This document shows, one piece after another, positions 35,292 through 45,200 of a stretch of DNA of 64,000 nucleotides. The notes under the pieces are model-generated. The model worked only from the letters and a program-made list of their open reading frames with translations. It was not told where the DNA came from and searched no databases. The translations under genes and the position numbers were made by a program. This DNA is from Burkholderia sp. WP9 (GTDB lineage: Bacteria; Pseudomonadota; Gammaproteobacteria; Burkholderiales; Burkholderiaceae): assembly GCF_900104795.1 (NCBI RefSeq), contig NZ_FNTG01000001.1, positions 1,178,001-1,242,000 of the forward strand. The letters run 5' to 3'. Numbering within the stretch: position 1 is the first letter of the stretch; the number at the start of each line of letters is the position of its first letter.

Positions 35292-36668
35292 ATGTCCGTA
35301 GCAGCGCAAAATGGCGCCGCCTTGCCCGCGGTAGATCAGCGGCAAGTGATGGGTGCGGTAATGGCCTCGTGCCTCGGCTGGGCACTGGATCTGTTCGATC
35401 TGTTCGTGTTGTTGTTCGTCGCGCCGGTGGTCGGCCGGCTGTTCTTCCCTTCCGAGCACGCGATGCTCTCGCTCGCCGCCGTCTATGCGTCGTTTGCCGT
35501 GACGCTGCTGATGCGCCCGCTCGGTTCGGCATGGTTCGGCTCGTACGCGGATCGCCATGGACGCAAGGGCGCGATGATCATCGCGGTGGTCGGCGTGGGG
35601 CTTTCCACGGCCGCCTTCGGCCTGCTGCCGACCGTCGCGCAGGTCGGCCTCGTCGCGCCGATCCTGTTCCTCATGCTGCGGCTCGTGCAGGGCGTGTTCG
35701 TGGGCGGTGTGGTGGCCTCGACGCATACCATCGGCACCGAATCGGTCGCACCGAAGTATCGCGGCGCGGTGTCGGGGCTGATCGGCGGCGGGGGAGCCGG
35801 CCTCGGCGCGTTGCTTGCCTCGCTCACCTATCTGGCGATGTCGGCGCTGTTCCCCGGCGCGGCGTTCGAGGTATGGGGCTGGCGCTGCATGTTCTTCACC
35901 GGCATCATCAGCTCGGTGCTCGGCCTGTTCGTCTTCAGCAGTCTGGAAGAATCGCCGCTGTGGAAAAAGCTCGCCGCCGAAAAGGCCGCCAAGGCCGCGG
36001 CGCAGAAGCTCGACGCGCCGGTCGAAATCGTCCGCTCGCCGGTGCGCACGCTGTTTTCCCGCGACTATCGCTCGATCCTGTTCGTCAACCTGCTGCTCAC
36101 CGTCGGCGGCGGCAGCGGCTATTACCTGACCTCGGGTTATCTGCCGACCTTTCTCAAGGTGGTGAGCCATGCGCCGAACGGCGCCGCGGCGGCGATCCTG
36201 CTGATCTGCAGCGTGGCGGTGGTGATCGCGTCGGTGGCGGCGGGGCATCTGAGCACGTTCATCGGCCGCAAGAGCGCTTTCATCTGGCTCGGCGTGATTC
36301 GCCTGTTCGCGTTGCCCGCGCTGTTCCTGCTGTTGCCCACGGCACAAAGCATCACCATGATCGGCGTGTACGCGGTGATTCTCAGCGCGCTCGGCAGCGC
36401 GGGCTACGCGCCGATCCTGATCTTCCTGAACGAACGGTTCCCGACCGCGATTCGCGCGACCGGCACCGGGCTCTCGTGGAACATCGGCTTCGCCATTGGC
36501 GGGATGATGCCGACCGCCGTCTCGCTGGTCGCAAAAGACGCCAGCGAGTTGCCGATGACGCTGGCGATCTTCGTCGCGGCAATCAGCGTGATTTTCCTGA
36601 TCGGCGCGTTCGTCGTGCCGGAGACGCTCGGCCGGCTCGAACAGGGCGCGGCGCGCGACGCGGTCTAG
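35292..36668 (+). CDS. hmfT: MFS transporter for furan/aromatic acids
   Basis: 458 residues, about twelve transmembrane helices, of the aromatic acid:H+ symporter/metabolite:H+ symporter branch of the major facilitator superfamily. The loop 2-3 motif GSYADRHGRKGAM and the later GHLSTFIGRKSAF are visible. The start is the ATG six bases after AGGAG (35281-35285); ATG 35286 is too close. Last gene of the hmf run; its TAG overlaps the stop of the opposing LysR gene at CTAG. Likely imports furoate or furandicarboxylate. Confidence 0.87.
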   Translation: MSVAAQNGAALPAVDQRQVMGAVMASCLGWALDLFDLFVLLFVAPVVGRLFFPSEHAMLSLAAVYASFAVTLLMRPLGSAWFGSYADRHGRKGAMIIAVVGVGLSTAAFGLLPTVAQVGLVAPILFLMLRLVQGVFVGGVVASTHTIGTESVAPKYRGAVSGLIGGGGAGLGALLASLTYLAMSALFPGAAFEVWGWRCMFFTGIISSVLGLFVFSSLEESPLWKKLAAEKAAKAAAQKLDAPVEIVRSPVRTLFSRDYRSILFVNLLLTVGGGSGYYLTSGYLPTFLKVVSHAPNGAAAAILLICSVAVVIASVAAGHLSTFIGRKSAFIWLGVIRLFALPALFLLLPTAQSITMIGVYAVILSALGSAGYAPILIFLNERFPTAIRATGTGLSWNIGFAIGGMMPTAVSLVAKDASELPMTLAIFVAAISVIFLIGAFVVPETLGRLEQGAARDAV

Positions 36669-37588
36669 CTCGCGGACGGGTCGGCGGGCACGCCCGTCGT
36701 CACGCGCCGGATCTCCTCGCCGATGATCTCGATCAGCGCGTGCGCCGCGGGCCCGATCGGCCGCTTCGGATGGCTCACGCGGATGATGTGCCGGATGATC
36801 GGCGGCGACGTGATGGTGCGCGCACACAGCACGCCTTCGTCGACCTTGCGCTGAACCACCACGCGCGGCAGGATCGTCGCGACGCTGCTCTGTTCGACGA
36901 ACTGCACGATGGTGTTCAGCAGATCGATCTCGAACTTCGGTTTGATGACCACGTCTTCGGCCAGCAGCGCCGCGTCCAGCACGCCGCGCAGGCCGTTGCG
37001 GCGGGTCGGCAGCACCAGTTCGATGCTGGCCAGCTGCGCGAGATCGACGGCCGGCGGCAGCTCGGGGCCGAGCGCGGCGCTCGTCACCAGCACCATTTCC
37101 TCGTCGACCAGCGGCACCACGTCGAGCGTGAGGCGCCCGCGCGGCTTGTTGATGATGGCCGCATCCAGCCGGCCGGCTTCGACCGCGTCGATCAATTGCG
37201 CGCTGAAGCCGTCGGCGACCGACACTTCGACCTGCGGGAACATCGCATTGAACCTGGCGAGCGACTCCGGCAGCACGCTTTCCGCCTCCGACGACACCAT
37301 GCCGAGCGACACGCGCCCCGTCACGATCGCGTCCTGTCGGCTCAACTGGTCGCGCGCCCGTTCGATGTCGCGCATGATCGGCGTGTACAGGCGGTACATC
37401 TGGCGCGCGCCGTCGGTCGGCGTCATGCCGTGCGGGCCGCGTTCGAACAGTTTCTGGCGCAATTCGGTTTCGAGCTTCGAAATCTGCATGCTGAGCGCCG
37501 GTTGCACGATATTGAGCCGCTTCGCCGCGCGCGTGACGGAGCCGTCTTCGAAAAGCGCGATGAAATACTGGATTTGCTTGAGGTCCAT
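36665..37588 (-). CDS. LysR-type regulator of furan catabolism, copy 2
   Basis: 307 residues from MDLKQIQYFIALFEDGSVTR; the longer upstream reading (to 37669) has no conserved residues. Helix-turn-helix in residues 1-60, effector domain at about 90-300. Close paralogue of the LysR protein at 23175-24155, which brackets the other side of the operon. Cupriavidus basilensis also has two hmfR genes. It may answer a different intermediate (for example furoate versus furandicarboxylate). Convergent with hmfT, sharing stop bases. Confidence 0.87.
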   Translation of the reverse strand: MDLKQIQYFIALFEDGSVTRAAKRLNIVQPALSMQISKLETELRQKLFERGPHGMTPTDGARQMYRLYTPIMRDIERARDQLSRQDAIVTGRVSLGMVSSEAESVLPESLARFNAMFPQVEVSVADGFSAQLIDAVEAGRLDAAIINKPRGRLTLDVVPLVDEEMVLVTSAALGPELPPAVDLAQLASIELVLPTRRNGLRGVLDAALLAEDVVIKPKFEIDLLNTIVQFVEQSSVATILPRVVVQRKVDEGVLCARTITSPPIIRHIIRVSHPKRPIGPAAHALIEIIGEEIRRVTTGVPADPSAS

Positions 37589-37751
37589 GAAGCGCAGAGG
37601 CGGGAAGGGGCGAGATATTGGCGCAAAGCGATTGGCGCAAAGCGCCTCAAACATCGAGTTTAACCGCACCGCGCGGCGCGGCTCGCGGCATCGTCACGAA
37701 CGGCTTTCCTTACGCTGCTACAATCTCGTCTTTCTCGATCGATTGTGCGCT

Positions 37752-38633
37752 ATGGGTTTCGAACAACTCGCTGAACTGAAGAAGCAATTGGCCGCGGCTC
37801 GCCGCGAGGCTGCGCCTGCCGCGAAATCCGGCGCCAAGCCTGCTTCGAAGGACGCTGCCAGGCCGGCTAAGGAGGCTTCCAAGCCCGCTGCCAAAGACGC
37901 GTCCAAGCCGGGCGCGAGGCCTGCCCGCAAGCCCGCGCCGCCGCGCCGTGCCGCGCCCGCAGCCGCTCCCGGCGACAGGCCGGCTGCAGAGGCCAGGCCG
38001 GCGGTGGACGCAAAGCCGGTGGACCCGGTGGTGAAATCGATCGGGCGGCTGCAGAAGCGCTTTCCCGTTGCTTTCCCCAAGAATCCGGCGCCCAAGCTGC
38101 CGCTCAAGGTCGGTATTTTTGAAGATCTGATGGTGCATGCGAAGGAACTGTCGCTGAGCGAAGCCGAATTGCGTGATGCGATCAAGACCTGGTGCCGTGG
38201 CAGCCGTTATTGGAAATGTCTCGTCGAAGGCGCGGCTCGCATCGATCTGACGGGCGCCGAGGCAGGCAAGGTCACCGCGCAGGAAGCCTCCGGCGCGCAG
38301 CGTCTGCAGGCGCATCGGGCGGGCAAGGGCGCGCCGAAGGCGGCCGGCGCGGCGAGCCCGAATGCAAGCGAAACTGCAAACGCAACCGGCGAGGCCGCGG
38401 CGGAAGCGGGCGCGCAAGCCACTGCCGAGGCAGCAACCACGCAGGCCGAGGCGCAGAATGCTCCTGCCGGGGCGGAGGGTGTCCCCGAGGCCGCAGCAGC
38501 CTCGCAAGAAGGCGTTGCGGACAAGCCGCAGGCCGGCGCGGCGGATACGACGGCGGATCGTGAAGCCACTCACGAAGCAAGTCACGAAGCCGCTACGGAA
38601 CCGGCCAGCACGCCGGCCACCCGCGAAGCGTAA
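37752..38633 (+). CDS. ProQ/FinO-family RNA chaperone
   Basis: 293 residues. A long basic Ala/Pro/Lys-rich N-terminus (about 10-85, with PAKEASKPAAKDASKPGARP-like repeats) precedes the ProQ/FinO domain at about 90-185 (IGRLQKRFPVAFPKNPAPKL, GIFEDLMVHAKELSLSEAEL, CRGSRYWKCLVEGAARIDL). An acidic/neutral low-complexity Ala/Glu/Thr tail follows. ProQ-family proteins bind sRNAs and structured 3' ends. The two disordered flanks of opposite charge are typical of the Burkholderia version. The start is the first ATG giving the family MGFEQLAEL beginning. Confidence 0.9.
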   Translation: MGFEQLAELKKQLAAARREAAPAAKSGAKPASKDAARPAKEASKPAAKDASKPGARPARKPAPPRRAAPAAAPGDRPAAEARPAVDAKPVDPVVKSIGRLQKRFPVAFPKNPAPKLPLKVGIFEDLMVHAKELSLSEAELRDAIKTWCRGSRYWKCLVEGAARIDLTGAEAGKVTAQEASGAQRLQAHRAGKGAPKAAGAASPNASETANATGEAAAEAGAQATAEAATTQAEAQNAPAGAEGVPEAAAASQEGVADKPQAGAADTTADREATHEASHEAATEPASTPATREA

Positions 38634-38648
38634 AACCCGCCGCCCCGC

Positions 38649-40001
38649 CTAGGGGTGGCTGCCTTGCCGCGACGCAGCCCCCAGCCGGCTGCGCACGAAT
38701 CCGACGTGTTCGCGCAGCACATAGAACGCGTCGGCGTAGGCGAGCGGCATGCGCAGCCGGTTCAACGAGTCCTCGATCCGATCCAGTTCCGCGAAGAGCC
38801 GCTTGCGCTCCTCTTCGGTCGAATCGGCGAGCGCGCCGCGTTCGATCGCAATCAGCGAACCATAAAAGCGATAGATGCGCGAGCGCACCCGCCAGCGGTA
38901 GAGCGCGGGAATCAGCCGCATGGCCGGAAACAGCAGCACCGCCACCGGCAGCAGCAGAACGAGCGTGCGGTCGCCGATGCTCGCCAGCCAGAACGGCAGC
39001 GTGCGGTAGAGAAAGCTTTTGCCCGTCCTGTAGTAACGCTGCGCGTCCTCGCTGATCTGATATTCACGCGCAACCGGACTCGGAAATTGCCCCGCGCGCT
39101 GCAATAAGCCCGGCATGCCGTGCACTTCCTGCGCGGCTTCGATCAGCAGATCGGAGATGGCTGGATGCAGCGTGTTGCGGGCCACGAGCTCGACAGTCGG
39201 ACTGATCAGATGCACCGTTTCAGGCGGGATCGTGCGTTTCAGGTCCAGCACGCCCGGCGGCAGGTCGATCTCGTCCAGATAGGGAAAAAGGCGCGTATAG
39301 GCGCTCGCCTCGGCAAAATTCATGACCGACACACCAGGCACCTTGAGCAGGCGCAGCATCAGGCCGCGGGTCGCGGAATCGCCGTTCAGGATCGCCGCGT
39401 CCACTTCGCCCGTCACCAGTTGGGTGGCGGCCTGCAAGCCGTCGGTCGGCACCAGTACGGTGTCGCCGCCGGGCTCGATACCATTGGCATCCAATAGTTT
39501 GAGCGAGAGCAGCCGCGTGCCGCTGCCTTCGCGCCCCACTGCGATCCGTTTGCCTTCCAGTTGCGAAAGCTGGCTCAACCCCGAGCCGCGATAGAACACC
39601 ACCACCGGGATATAGAAGACGCTGCCGAGCGACATTAGCGACGCAGTGTTGAGGCCATCGGCCACGCCACCTTGCACGAACGCAATGTCGACGTGCTGCT
39701 TCGGGTCCAGCAGGCGCTGCAGGTTCTGTACGGAGCCGTCGGACTCCAGCACGTTCAGCTTGATGCCGTTGCGAGCAAGGATTTTCCTGTATTGTTCCGC
39801 GGCGACGAAAAACGAACTGTCGTGCGGGCCGGCGCTCATGGTGATCGTCTTGGGCGGCGCCGGATCGACCAGCCAGACGATCAGCGTGACCATCAGCACG
39901 ACGAGCGCGGCCACGACGATATAAGGCAACGTGTGATCGCGCCACTCGGCGTGGGGTTGAACGCCTGAAAAATGCGGGGGACGCGGGCGCTGCTCTTTCA
40001 T
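38649..40001 (-). CDS. TAXI-family TRAP transporter solute-binding protein, membrane-anchored
   Basis: 450 residues. An N-terminal transmembrane anchor at about residues 25-45 (VVAALVVLMVTLIVWLV) is followed by a TAXI-type binding domain (about 50-330: AGPHDSSFFVAAEQYRKILA, AFVQGGVADG, VGREGSGTRLLSLKLLDANG). A second hydrophobic helix and a cytoplasmic, partly coiled tail end the protein. No TRAP membrane component is adjacent, so it may be a stand-alone sensor-like TAXI protein. The ATG at 40001 gives the family-like start; the longer reading upstream is Arg/Cys-rich and rejected. Confidence 0.85.
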   Translation of the reverse strand: MKEQRPRPPHFSGVQPHAEWRDHTLPYIVVAALVVLMVTLIVWLVDPAPPKTITMSAGPHDSSFFVAAEQYRKILARNGIKLNVLESDGSVQNLQRLLDPKQHVDIAFVQGGVADGLNTASLMSLGSVFYIPVVVFYRGSGLSQLSQLEGKRIAVGREGSGTRLLSLKLLDANGIEPGGDTVLVPTDGLQAATQLVTGEVDAAILNGDSATRGLMLRLLKVPGVSVMNFAEASAYTRLFPYLDEIDLPPGVLDLKRTIPPETVHLISPTVELVARNTLHPAISDLLIEAAQEVHGMPGLLQRAGQFPSPVAREYQISEDAQRYYRTGKSFLYRTLPFWLASIGDRTLVLLLPVAVLLFPAMRLIPALYRWRVRSRIYRFYGSLIAIERGALADSTEEERKRLFAELDRIEDSLNRLRMPLAYADAFYVLREHVGFVRSRLGAASRQGSHP

Positions 40002-40285
40002 GGGGACTCGGTGCCGGGGCCGGGATGAATGCATTGTCCACTGTCCGCGCCCCGTTTGCCGTCGGCAGTTTGCTCTATTGACGGGGCGTAGGCAAAGTTT
40101 GCACCAGACGTGAATGCAAACGGAATGGCCGGAGCGGGGCGGCCAACGCCAGACGTCCAACGAAGCGCCGCAGCCACGCAGCGGATCGGTGAAATGTCCG
40201 GCATAACGGGCGCGCCGGCAAGCGGAAGGCGCGGGTCGTCGTGGCATAATCCGCGACAGCTTCCCCTCGTGTCGCCGAGTGCATC

Positions 40286-40747
40286 GTGAGTCGTTTCTAT
40301 CGGAAAATCGGCAGTTGGCTGGGATTGTTCGCGATCCTGATGGCCACGCTCGCCCCGACGATCTCGCACACGCTCGCAGCACGCGGCGCCGAAAGCGCGA
40401 TGGCGGGCGAGCATTGTGACATGCCGTCGATGGCCTCCATGGGCTCCATGGACACGATGCCCGCGATGGACACGATGCAGGAAGACGTGCCGCACGCGTC
40501 ACCAGTCGCATCCAGTACGCCTCGCCACCCCGGCAACGACCACACCCAGCACTCCACCCTGTCCGACGGCGACGCCTGCGGCTATTGCAGCCTGCTCGCC
40601 CACATGCCCGTCGTGCCGAGCGTCGAGGGACTGTTCGTCGTCACCGTCCGTGCCTTACAGCACACCGTCGCGACCCGCTTCGACAGCGTGCGCCGCGTCG
40701 AGCCGCTCACCTTCGCGCAGCCCCGCGCCCCTCCGTTCGCATCCTGA
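40286..40747 (+). CDS. DUF2946 family exported protein
   Basis: 153 residues with a GTG start. Signal peptide/N-terminal helix (GLFAILMATLAPTISHTLA), then a Met/His-rich stretch (HCDMPSMASMGSMDTMPAMD) and the family Cys pair in ACGYCSLLAHMP. DUF2946 proteins are found with copper genes; the Met/His/Cys content fits binding of copper. A beta-barrel-like gene and copC follow on the same strand, giving a small copper-type operon. Confidence 0.8.
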   Translation: MSRFYRKIGSWLGLFAILMATLAPTISHTLAARGAESAMAGEHCDMPSMASMGSMDTMPAMDTMQEDVPHASPVASSTPRHPGNDHTQHSTLSDGDACGYCSLLAHMPVVPSVEGLFVVTVRALQHTVATRFDSVRRVEPLTFAQPRAPPFAS

Positions 40748-40851
40748 TTCGAGTCTTCACGCGCGATGCATCGAGTGCATCGCGGCTGCCGCCGCACGTC
40801 CGTCGCGACTGCGCGCGCCGGCCTTGTCACGACCTAGAAACAGGATGAATC

Positions 40852-41745
40852 ATGCTGAACCAGACAACGCGCAGCGGGAAACCGCCGCGCGCGGCGGCGC
40901 TTGTCGCTGCCGCCAGCGTTTTGTTGTGCGCGCCTTCGCTCGCCAGTGCCCACGCGATTGCGGGCAATCGCGTCTTTCCGTCGACGATGGCCGTCGACGA
41001 CCCCGGCGTAGGCGACGAAGCCAACCTCCAGTTCGGCCATCAACGCGTGCCGGGCGACAATGGCGACCAGAGCATCAACACCTTCGACTTCGAGTACGAC
41101 AAGCTGATCACGTCGCGGCTCGCGGTGTCCGTGGACGGCACCTATGCGATGCAGAACAATCCGCGGGCGCACGGCTTCGACAACTTCGGCGTCGGCCTGA
41201 AGTACCTGCTGTATGTCAACGACGCGCACGAGTTCATGACCTCGATCGGCGTGGATGCCGAACTCGGCGGCACGGGCAGCCGCGCGATCGCCGACAACTT
41301 CTCGACGATCTCGCCGACCGTGTACGTGGGCAAGGGCATGGGCGATCTGCCCGAGTCGCTCGCGTATCTGCGTCCGCTCGCCATTACCGGTGAAGCGGGA
41401 CCGGCGCTGACCACTGGCGCGGGACAGCCGAACGCATTCAACTACGGCTTCACGGTGCAATACAGCTTGCCGTATCTGCAGCAGCACGTGCGCGATGTCG
41501 GCCTGCCGCAGCCGCTCGCGAACCTGATTCCGCTAGTGGAGATTCCGCTGTCACGCAGCCAGGGGCAGACGACCGGCACGGTCAATCCGGGCTTTATCTG
41601 GATCAACCGTTATGGGCAGTTCGGCGTCGAGGCGCAGATCCCGATCAATCATGCGAGCGGCTCGCACGTGGGCATTCTGGTCCAGGCGCATATCTTCTTC
41701 GACGATGTTGCGCCGACCACGATCGGCAAACCTTTGTTTCAGTAA
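40852..41745 (+). CDS. Putative outer-membrane beta-barrel protein
   Basis: 297 residues. Sec signal peptide (AALVAAASVLLCAPSLASA, cut near residue 34), then regularly spaced aromatic/alternating segments (DFEYDKLITSRLAVSVDGTY, FGVGLKYLLYV, YGFTVQYSLPYL, FGVEAQIPINH), as in transmembrane beta strands. The specific family is not recognised. It is the middle gene between DUF2946 and copC, starting after CAGGATGAATC, and probably has an envelope role in copper handling. Confidence 0.75.
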   Translation: MLNQTTRSGKPPRAAALVAAASVLLCAPSLASAHAIAGNRVFPSTMAVDDPGVGDEANLQFGHQRVPGDNGDQSINTFDFEYDKLITSRLAVSVDGTYAMQNNPRAHGFDNFGVGLKYLLYVNDAHEFMTSIGVDAELGGTGSRAIADNFSTISPTVYVGKGMGDLPESLAYLRPLAITGEAGPALTTGAGQPNAFNYGFTVQYSLPYLQQHVRDVGLPQPLANLIPLVEIPLSRSQGQTTGTVNPGFIWINRYGQFGVEAQIPINHASGSHVGILVQAHIFFDDVAPTTIGKPLFQ

Positions 41746-41760
41746 CGCGGGAGAATCACG

Positions 41761-42159
41761 ATGATCATGAATGGCACGATCGGCAACCATCGCGGTGACG
41801 CGAGGCTCGCTGCCGCGAAACTGGCGGTGTGGTTCGCCGGTCTCGCAGTCGCGAGCGCGGCTTTCGCGCACGTGTTCCCGCAGAAGCAGGAACCCGGAGC
41901 CGGTGCGACGGTGGCCTCACCCGCGCAGGTACGGGTGATTTTTGACGGACCGCTCGAAGCGGCGTTCAGTTCGCTGACGGTGACCGACGCGAGCGGCAAG
42001 CAGGTCAACGCGCAGAAAGCCGCGGTCGACGAGCATCATCCGGCACTGATCGCCGTGCCGCTGCCGCCGCTCGAGGCGGGTCAGTATACGGTGCACTGGG
42101 TGGCCGTGGCGTCGGATGGACATCGCACGCACGGCGACTACGTGTTCAATGTGAAATAG
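41761..42159 (+). CDS. copC: Periplasmic copper-binding protein CopC
   Basis: 132 residues. The signal peptide is cut after ASAAFA, so the mature N-terminal His is the first copper ligand (HVFPQKQEPGAGA). The beta-sandwich includes the PAQVRVIFDGPLEAAFSSL and YTVHWVAVASDGHRTHGDYV stretches; Asp and His of DGHRTHG complete the Cu(II) site. No copD is seen next to it. It begins 15 bp after the beta-barrel gene. The hydrophobic signal is preceded by an unusually long N-region. Confidence 0.9.
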   Translation: MIMNGTIGNHRGDARLAAAKLAVWFAGLAVASAAFAHVFPQKQEPGAGATVASPAQVRVIFDGPLEAAFSSLTVTDASGKQVNAQKAAVDEHHPALIAVPLPPLEAGQYTVHWVAVASDGHRTHGDYVFNVK

Positions 42160-42272
42160 CGGCACGCGGTGATGCGCTGCGTCATCCGTCGAGGTATGGC
42201 GCGCGGTCGGTCGCATCATTCTGTTGCAATGACGCCGACCGCATGCGCATGCCCGGGATATCGCTTGCGGTA

Positions 42273-45200
42273 TCAATGAGAGGTGCCTGTCGCTTCGGCC
42301 GGAATTCCCGGCGGCAGTCCCGGCGGCAGTCCCGGCGGTGGTCCGCTGTCGGTGAGGGTGAGCATCGGCATCGAACTCGGGCATTTGAACGTTGTCAGCA
42401 CATCGCTCGTCAGCGGATTGGCGACGCTGCCCGCACCCGCGATATCGAGCACAGCCTTGCGGCCGTCGAAGTCGAAGGCTACACGTGTGCGTCCCGGTGT
42501 CGTGGTCTCGGCAACCCGGCCTTTCTGAACCAGTCGCATCAGCGCCCACGGCCCGTCCGTTGCGAGCGTCGAAGTCTCCGGCCGGATGCGCGGCTCGGCC
42601 GTCACCTCCGCATGCACCCCGCCGCGTGTGCCCGGCCACGTCACCGGGAACGGCATAACCGGCCCATGCTGATAGAGCGTCGTCTGACCGTCGATATCGA
42701 TCATCAGTCCGGTAATCGTCGGATCGAGCTCGGGAATCCGGATCTCCGCCTTCCATGACAGCTGTTTCCGATCCGGGTCGGCGAAGAAGATGTCGCGGAT
42801 CGCCTTCGCATGCTGGAAGGGTTCGAGCTCCGGCCCCTGGACGGGTTCCGTCGCGCCGGCCAACGTCTTGTAGCGCCACGGTGTTGCCGACGTATCCACG
42901 AAGGCCGAGAGTGTCTTCACGAAGAAGTCGTCGATCACACCGCCTTGCGCGAAGACCCGCGTGAAGTCGTCGATACGCACCTCGCGCTGGCTGCCCGCCG
43001 CGAACGGATAGTTGCCTTCGATCGTCAGCCGGCAGGTGTCGCCGACTACCGCCTGCATCTGTCGCGAGAGCAACTGGCCGATGCCCTGATTCACCTCGCG
43101 CGAGCCGTCCGCCGCCAGCGCCAGCAACACGGCGCGAAGCGGAGGCGGCATGGTGTTGGCGGTCATCTTGAGTCTGGCCGCCGTGTCGCTCGCCGGCGGC
43201 ATGCTGTTGTTGGCGAGCGCATTGTCGGCGACCGTCAACGCCGTGTAGTAGTCGTTCAGCAGGTTCCCCACGCCGTCGAGCCCCGTCTTGTTCACTTGCG
43301 CCGTGCCTGCCTGCACGGCGGCCGGTCCGTCCGCATTGCCCGTAACGACCTCGCGCAGCGCGGCGAAGTGACTATCGACCAGTTCACGTTCGATGATTTC
43401 CGAGGCCCGGATGCCGAGCGCCTTATCCGCTTTCTGGCTCAGCCGGTCGGCGGCCTTTTGCAGCAGGGAGGCGTCCGCTGCCGCGACGGCTTGCGTCAGC
43501 GTGGTCTCGCGCACGGCCGCGCGCGCCAGCCTGGCGAGCGGGGAATCGGGCGCTGCGAAGCTGCGCAGCACCTGTAGATCGAACTGCAGACTGGTCCCGT
43601 TGACAATGCGAATGTCGCCGAGAAACGCATCCCACTGTCGCGCGTATTCCGTCAGATATTGGCGGCGGATAGCCTCCGTGAGCGGGTCGTCGGCGCCGCT
43701 CGCCGCGCTGACGAACTCAGCCGTTTTTTTTTGAGCCTCGCCCAGATAGGTGCGGCCCATTACCCAGGCGTCGTCGTCGCGCGCGGCCTCGACGAACTCG
43801 GGCACATGCTTGTCGAACAGCTGCCGGTATCCGTCGAAGGTGAAGAGTCCCGGAACGCCGCGCGACAGCGGGGCGCCGCTCGCCCGCGTGAAGACGAGTC
43901 CGGCTTGCGGGCCGACCGCGCGGATCAGGGTGAATTCGTCCGGCGCCTCTTTCTGCATCGCCGCTCTGGCCCGTTCATACAGACGCGCGGTTGCATTACT
44001 GCCATCGAGAAACGAGCGGGCCTGCTGCACCAGCGAATCGTTTCGGATCAGCGGTGACTGGACCACGCGGCTGCCTGAAAAGAGCTGCTGCACGTGCTCG
44101 ATCATCGAGGCCCGGCCGCCGAACGCCGCTGCGCTATCCGTGTTCGCCCAGTCGTCGAGCACCCAGGCTTTCACGTCGTCGGCGTGGAATTTCGGCTTGT
44201 CGTAGAGCATCAGGTAGACGCGTAGTGCGTCGTAGGCGGTCTTCGAGTCCTTGTTCGTCACCGCTTGGGCGATGACGTTCTCCATACGCCGGACGATATG
44301 CGGCAGCAGCAGGTTGTCTTCGAGCACATCGTAGGTGCGGCGGCTCTCGGCGACCACAGCAGGCGCGGTGTAAAGACCGAACCGGTACGCGCTATCCGGG
44401 TCCGCCATGTCTAGCCCCGGGAAGGTCGGCAGGTAACGCGCTTCGGTGAGCGTATCGGGGACCGCGTCGGGTTTCGGCTCCTTGTAGAGTTGCGCGACCT
44501 TCGCGGCCAGCGCCTGCGACTTGCGGCCGATGAGGGAAAGATAGTCGCTGTTGTGCGCGAAACTGAGCCGCAGGCCGATTGCAAGCCATGCGAAGAGAAG
44601 CACGGCGAGCGCATGGCCGATGAACCGCAGCAAACGAAAACGGAATTCCCAGCGCAGATTGGGACGCACCAGTTGCGCCTCGGCGAACACGACCTTGGTG
44701 AGCAGATCGTGCAGGAAGTAGCTTTGATTGCCCACCGGCCTGGCACCGCGCGTACCGGGCACCCTATCGAGCGATGCCGACAGCCGCCGTGCGATAGTGC
44801 GCCGCTCGGCGACCAACGTGTCGCCTGCCTGAATCGCGCTCGTGAAGTAAATGCCGCGCAGGCTGGCGTGAAGTTGCGTGGCGTCGTAACGTGAGTCGAG
44901 GAACACGCGTTCGATCAGCTCGCCCAGCGGTTGCGACAGTGCCGCAAACTCTTCGGATAGCGCGACGAGCTGCCGGCGCCGGGCCGGATCGAATTCGTCC
45001 TGCAAACGCGTGTTGACGCCGTCGGCGAGGCGGTTTGTCAACAAGCCGAGTTCCTCGTCGCAGCGCGTCCGCATGCCTCGGGCGGCAAGCGACTCCTTGC
45101 CGTAGGGCAGCGTAAAGCCCCAAGGTTGGGCTCGTCCCTCGGCCGTCAATGAAGCGAAGTATTCGTTGAAGCCGCACAGGCGGTCCATTTTGGTCACGAC

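Noticed and set aside
34566..37640. Very long leftward open frame (1024 codons) over hmfH/hmfT/LysR
   Set aside because: Low-complexity Arg/Ala/Asp translation crossing three recognisable genes; an artefact of GC bias. The same holds for 35237-37663 rightward.
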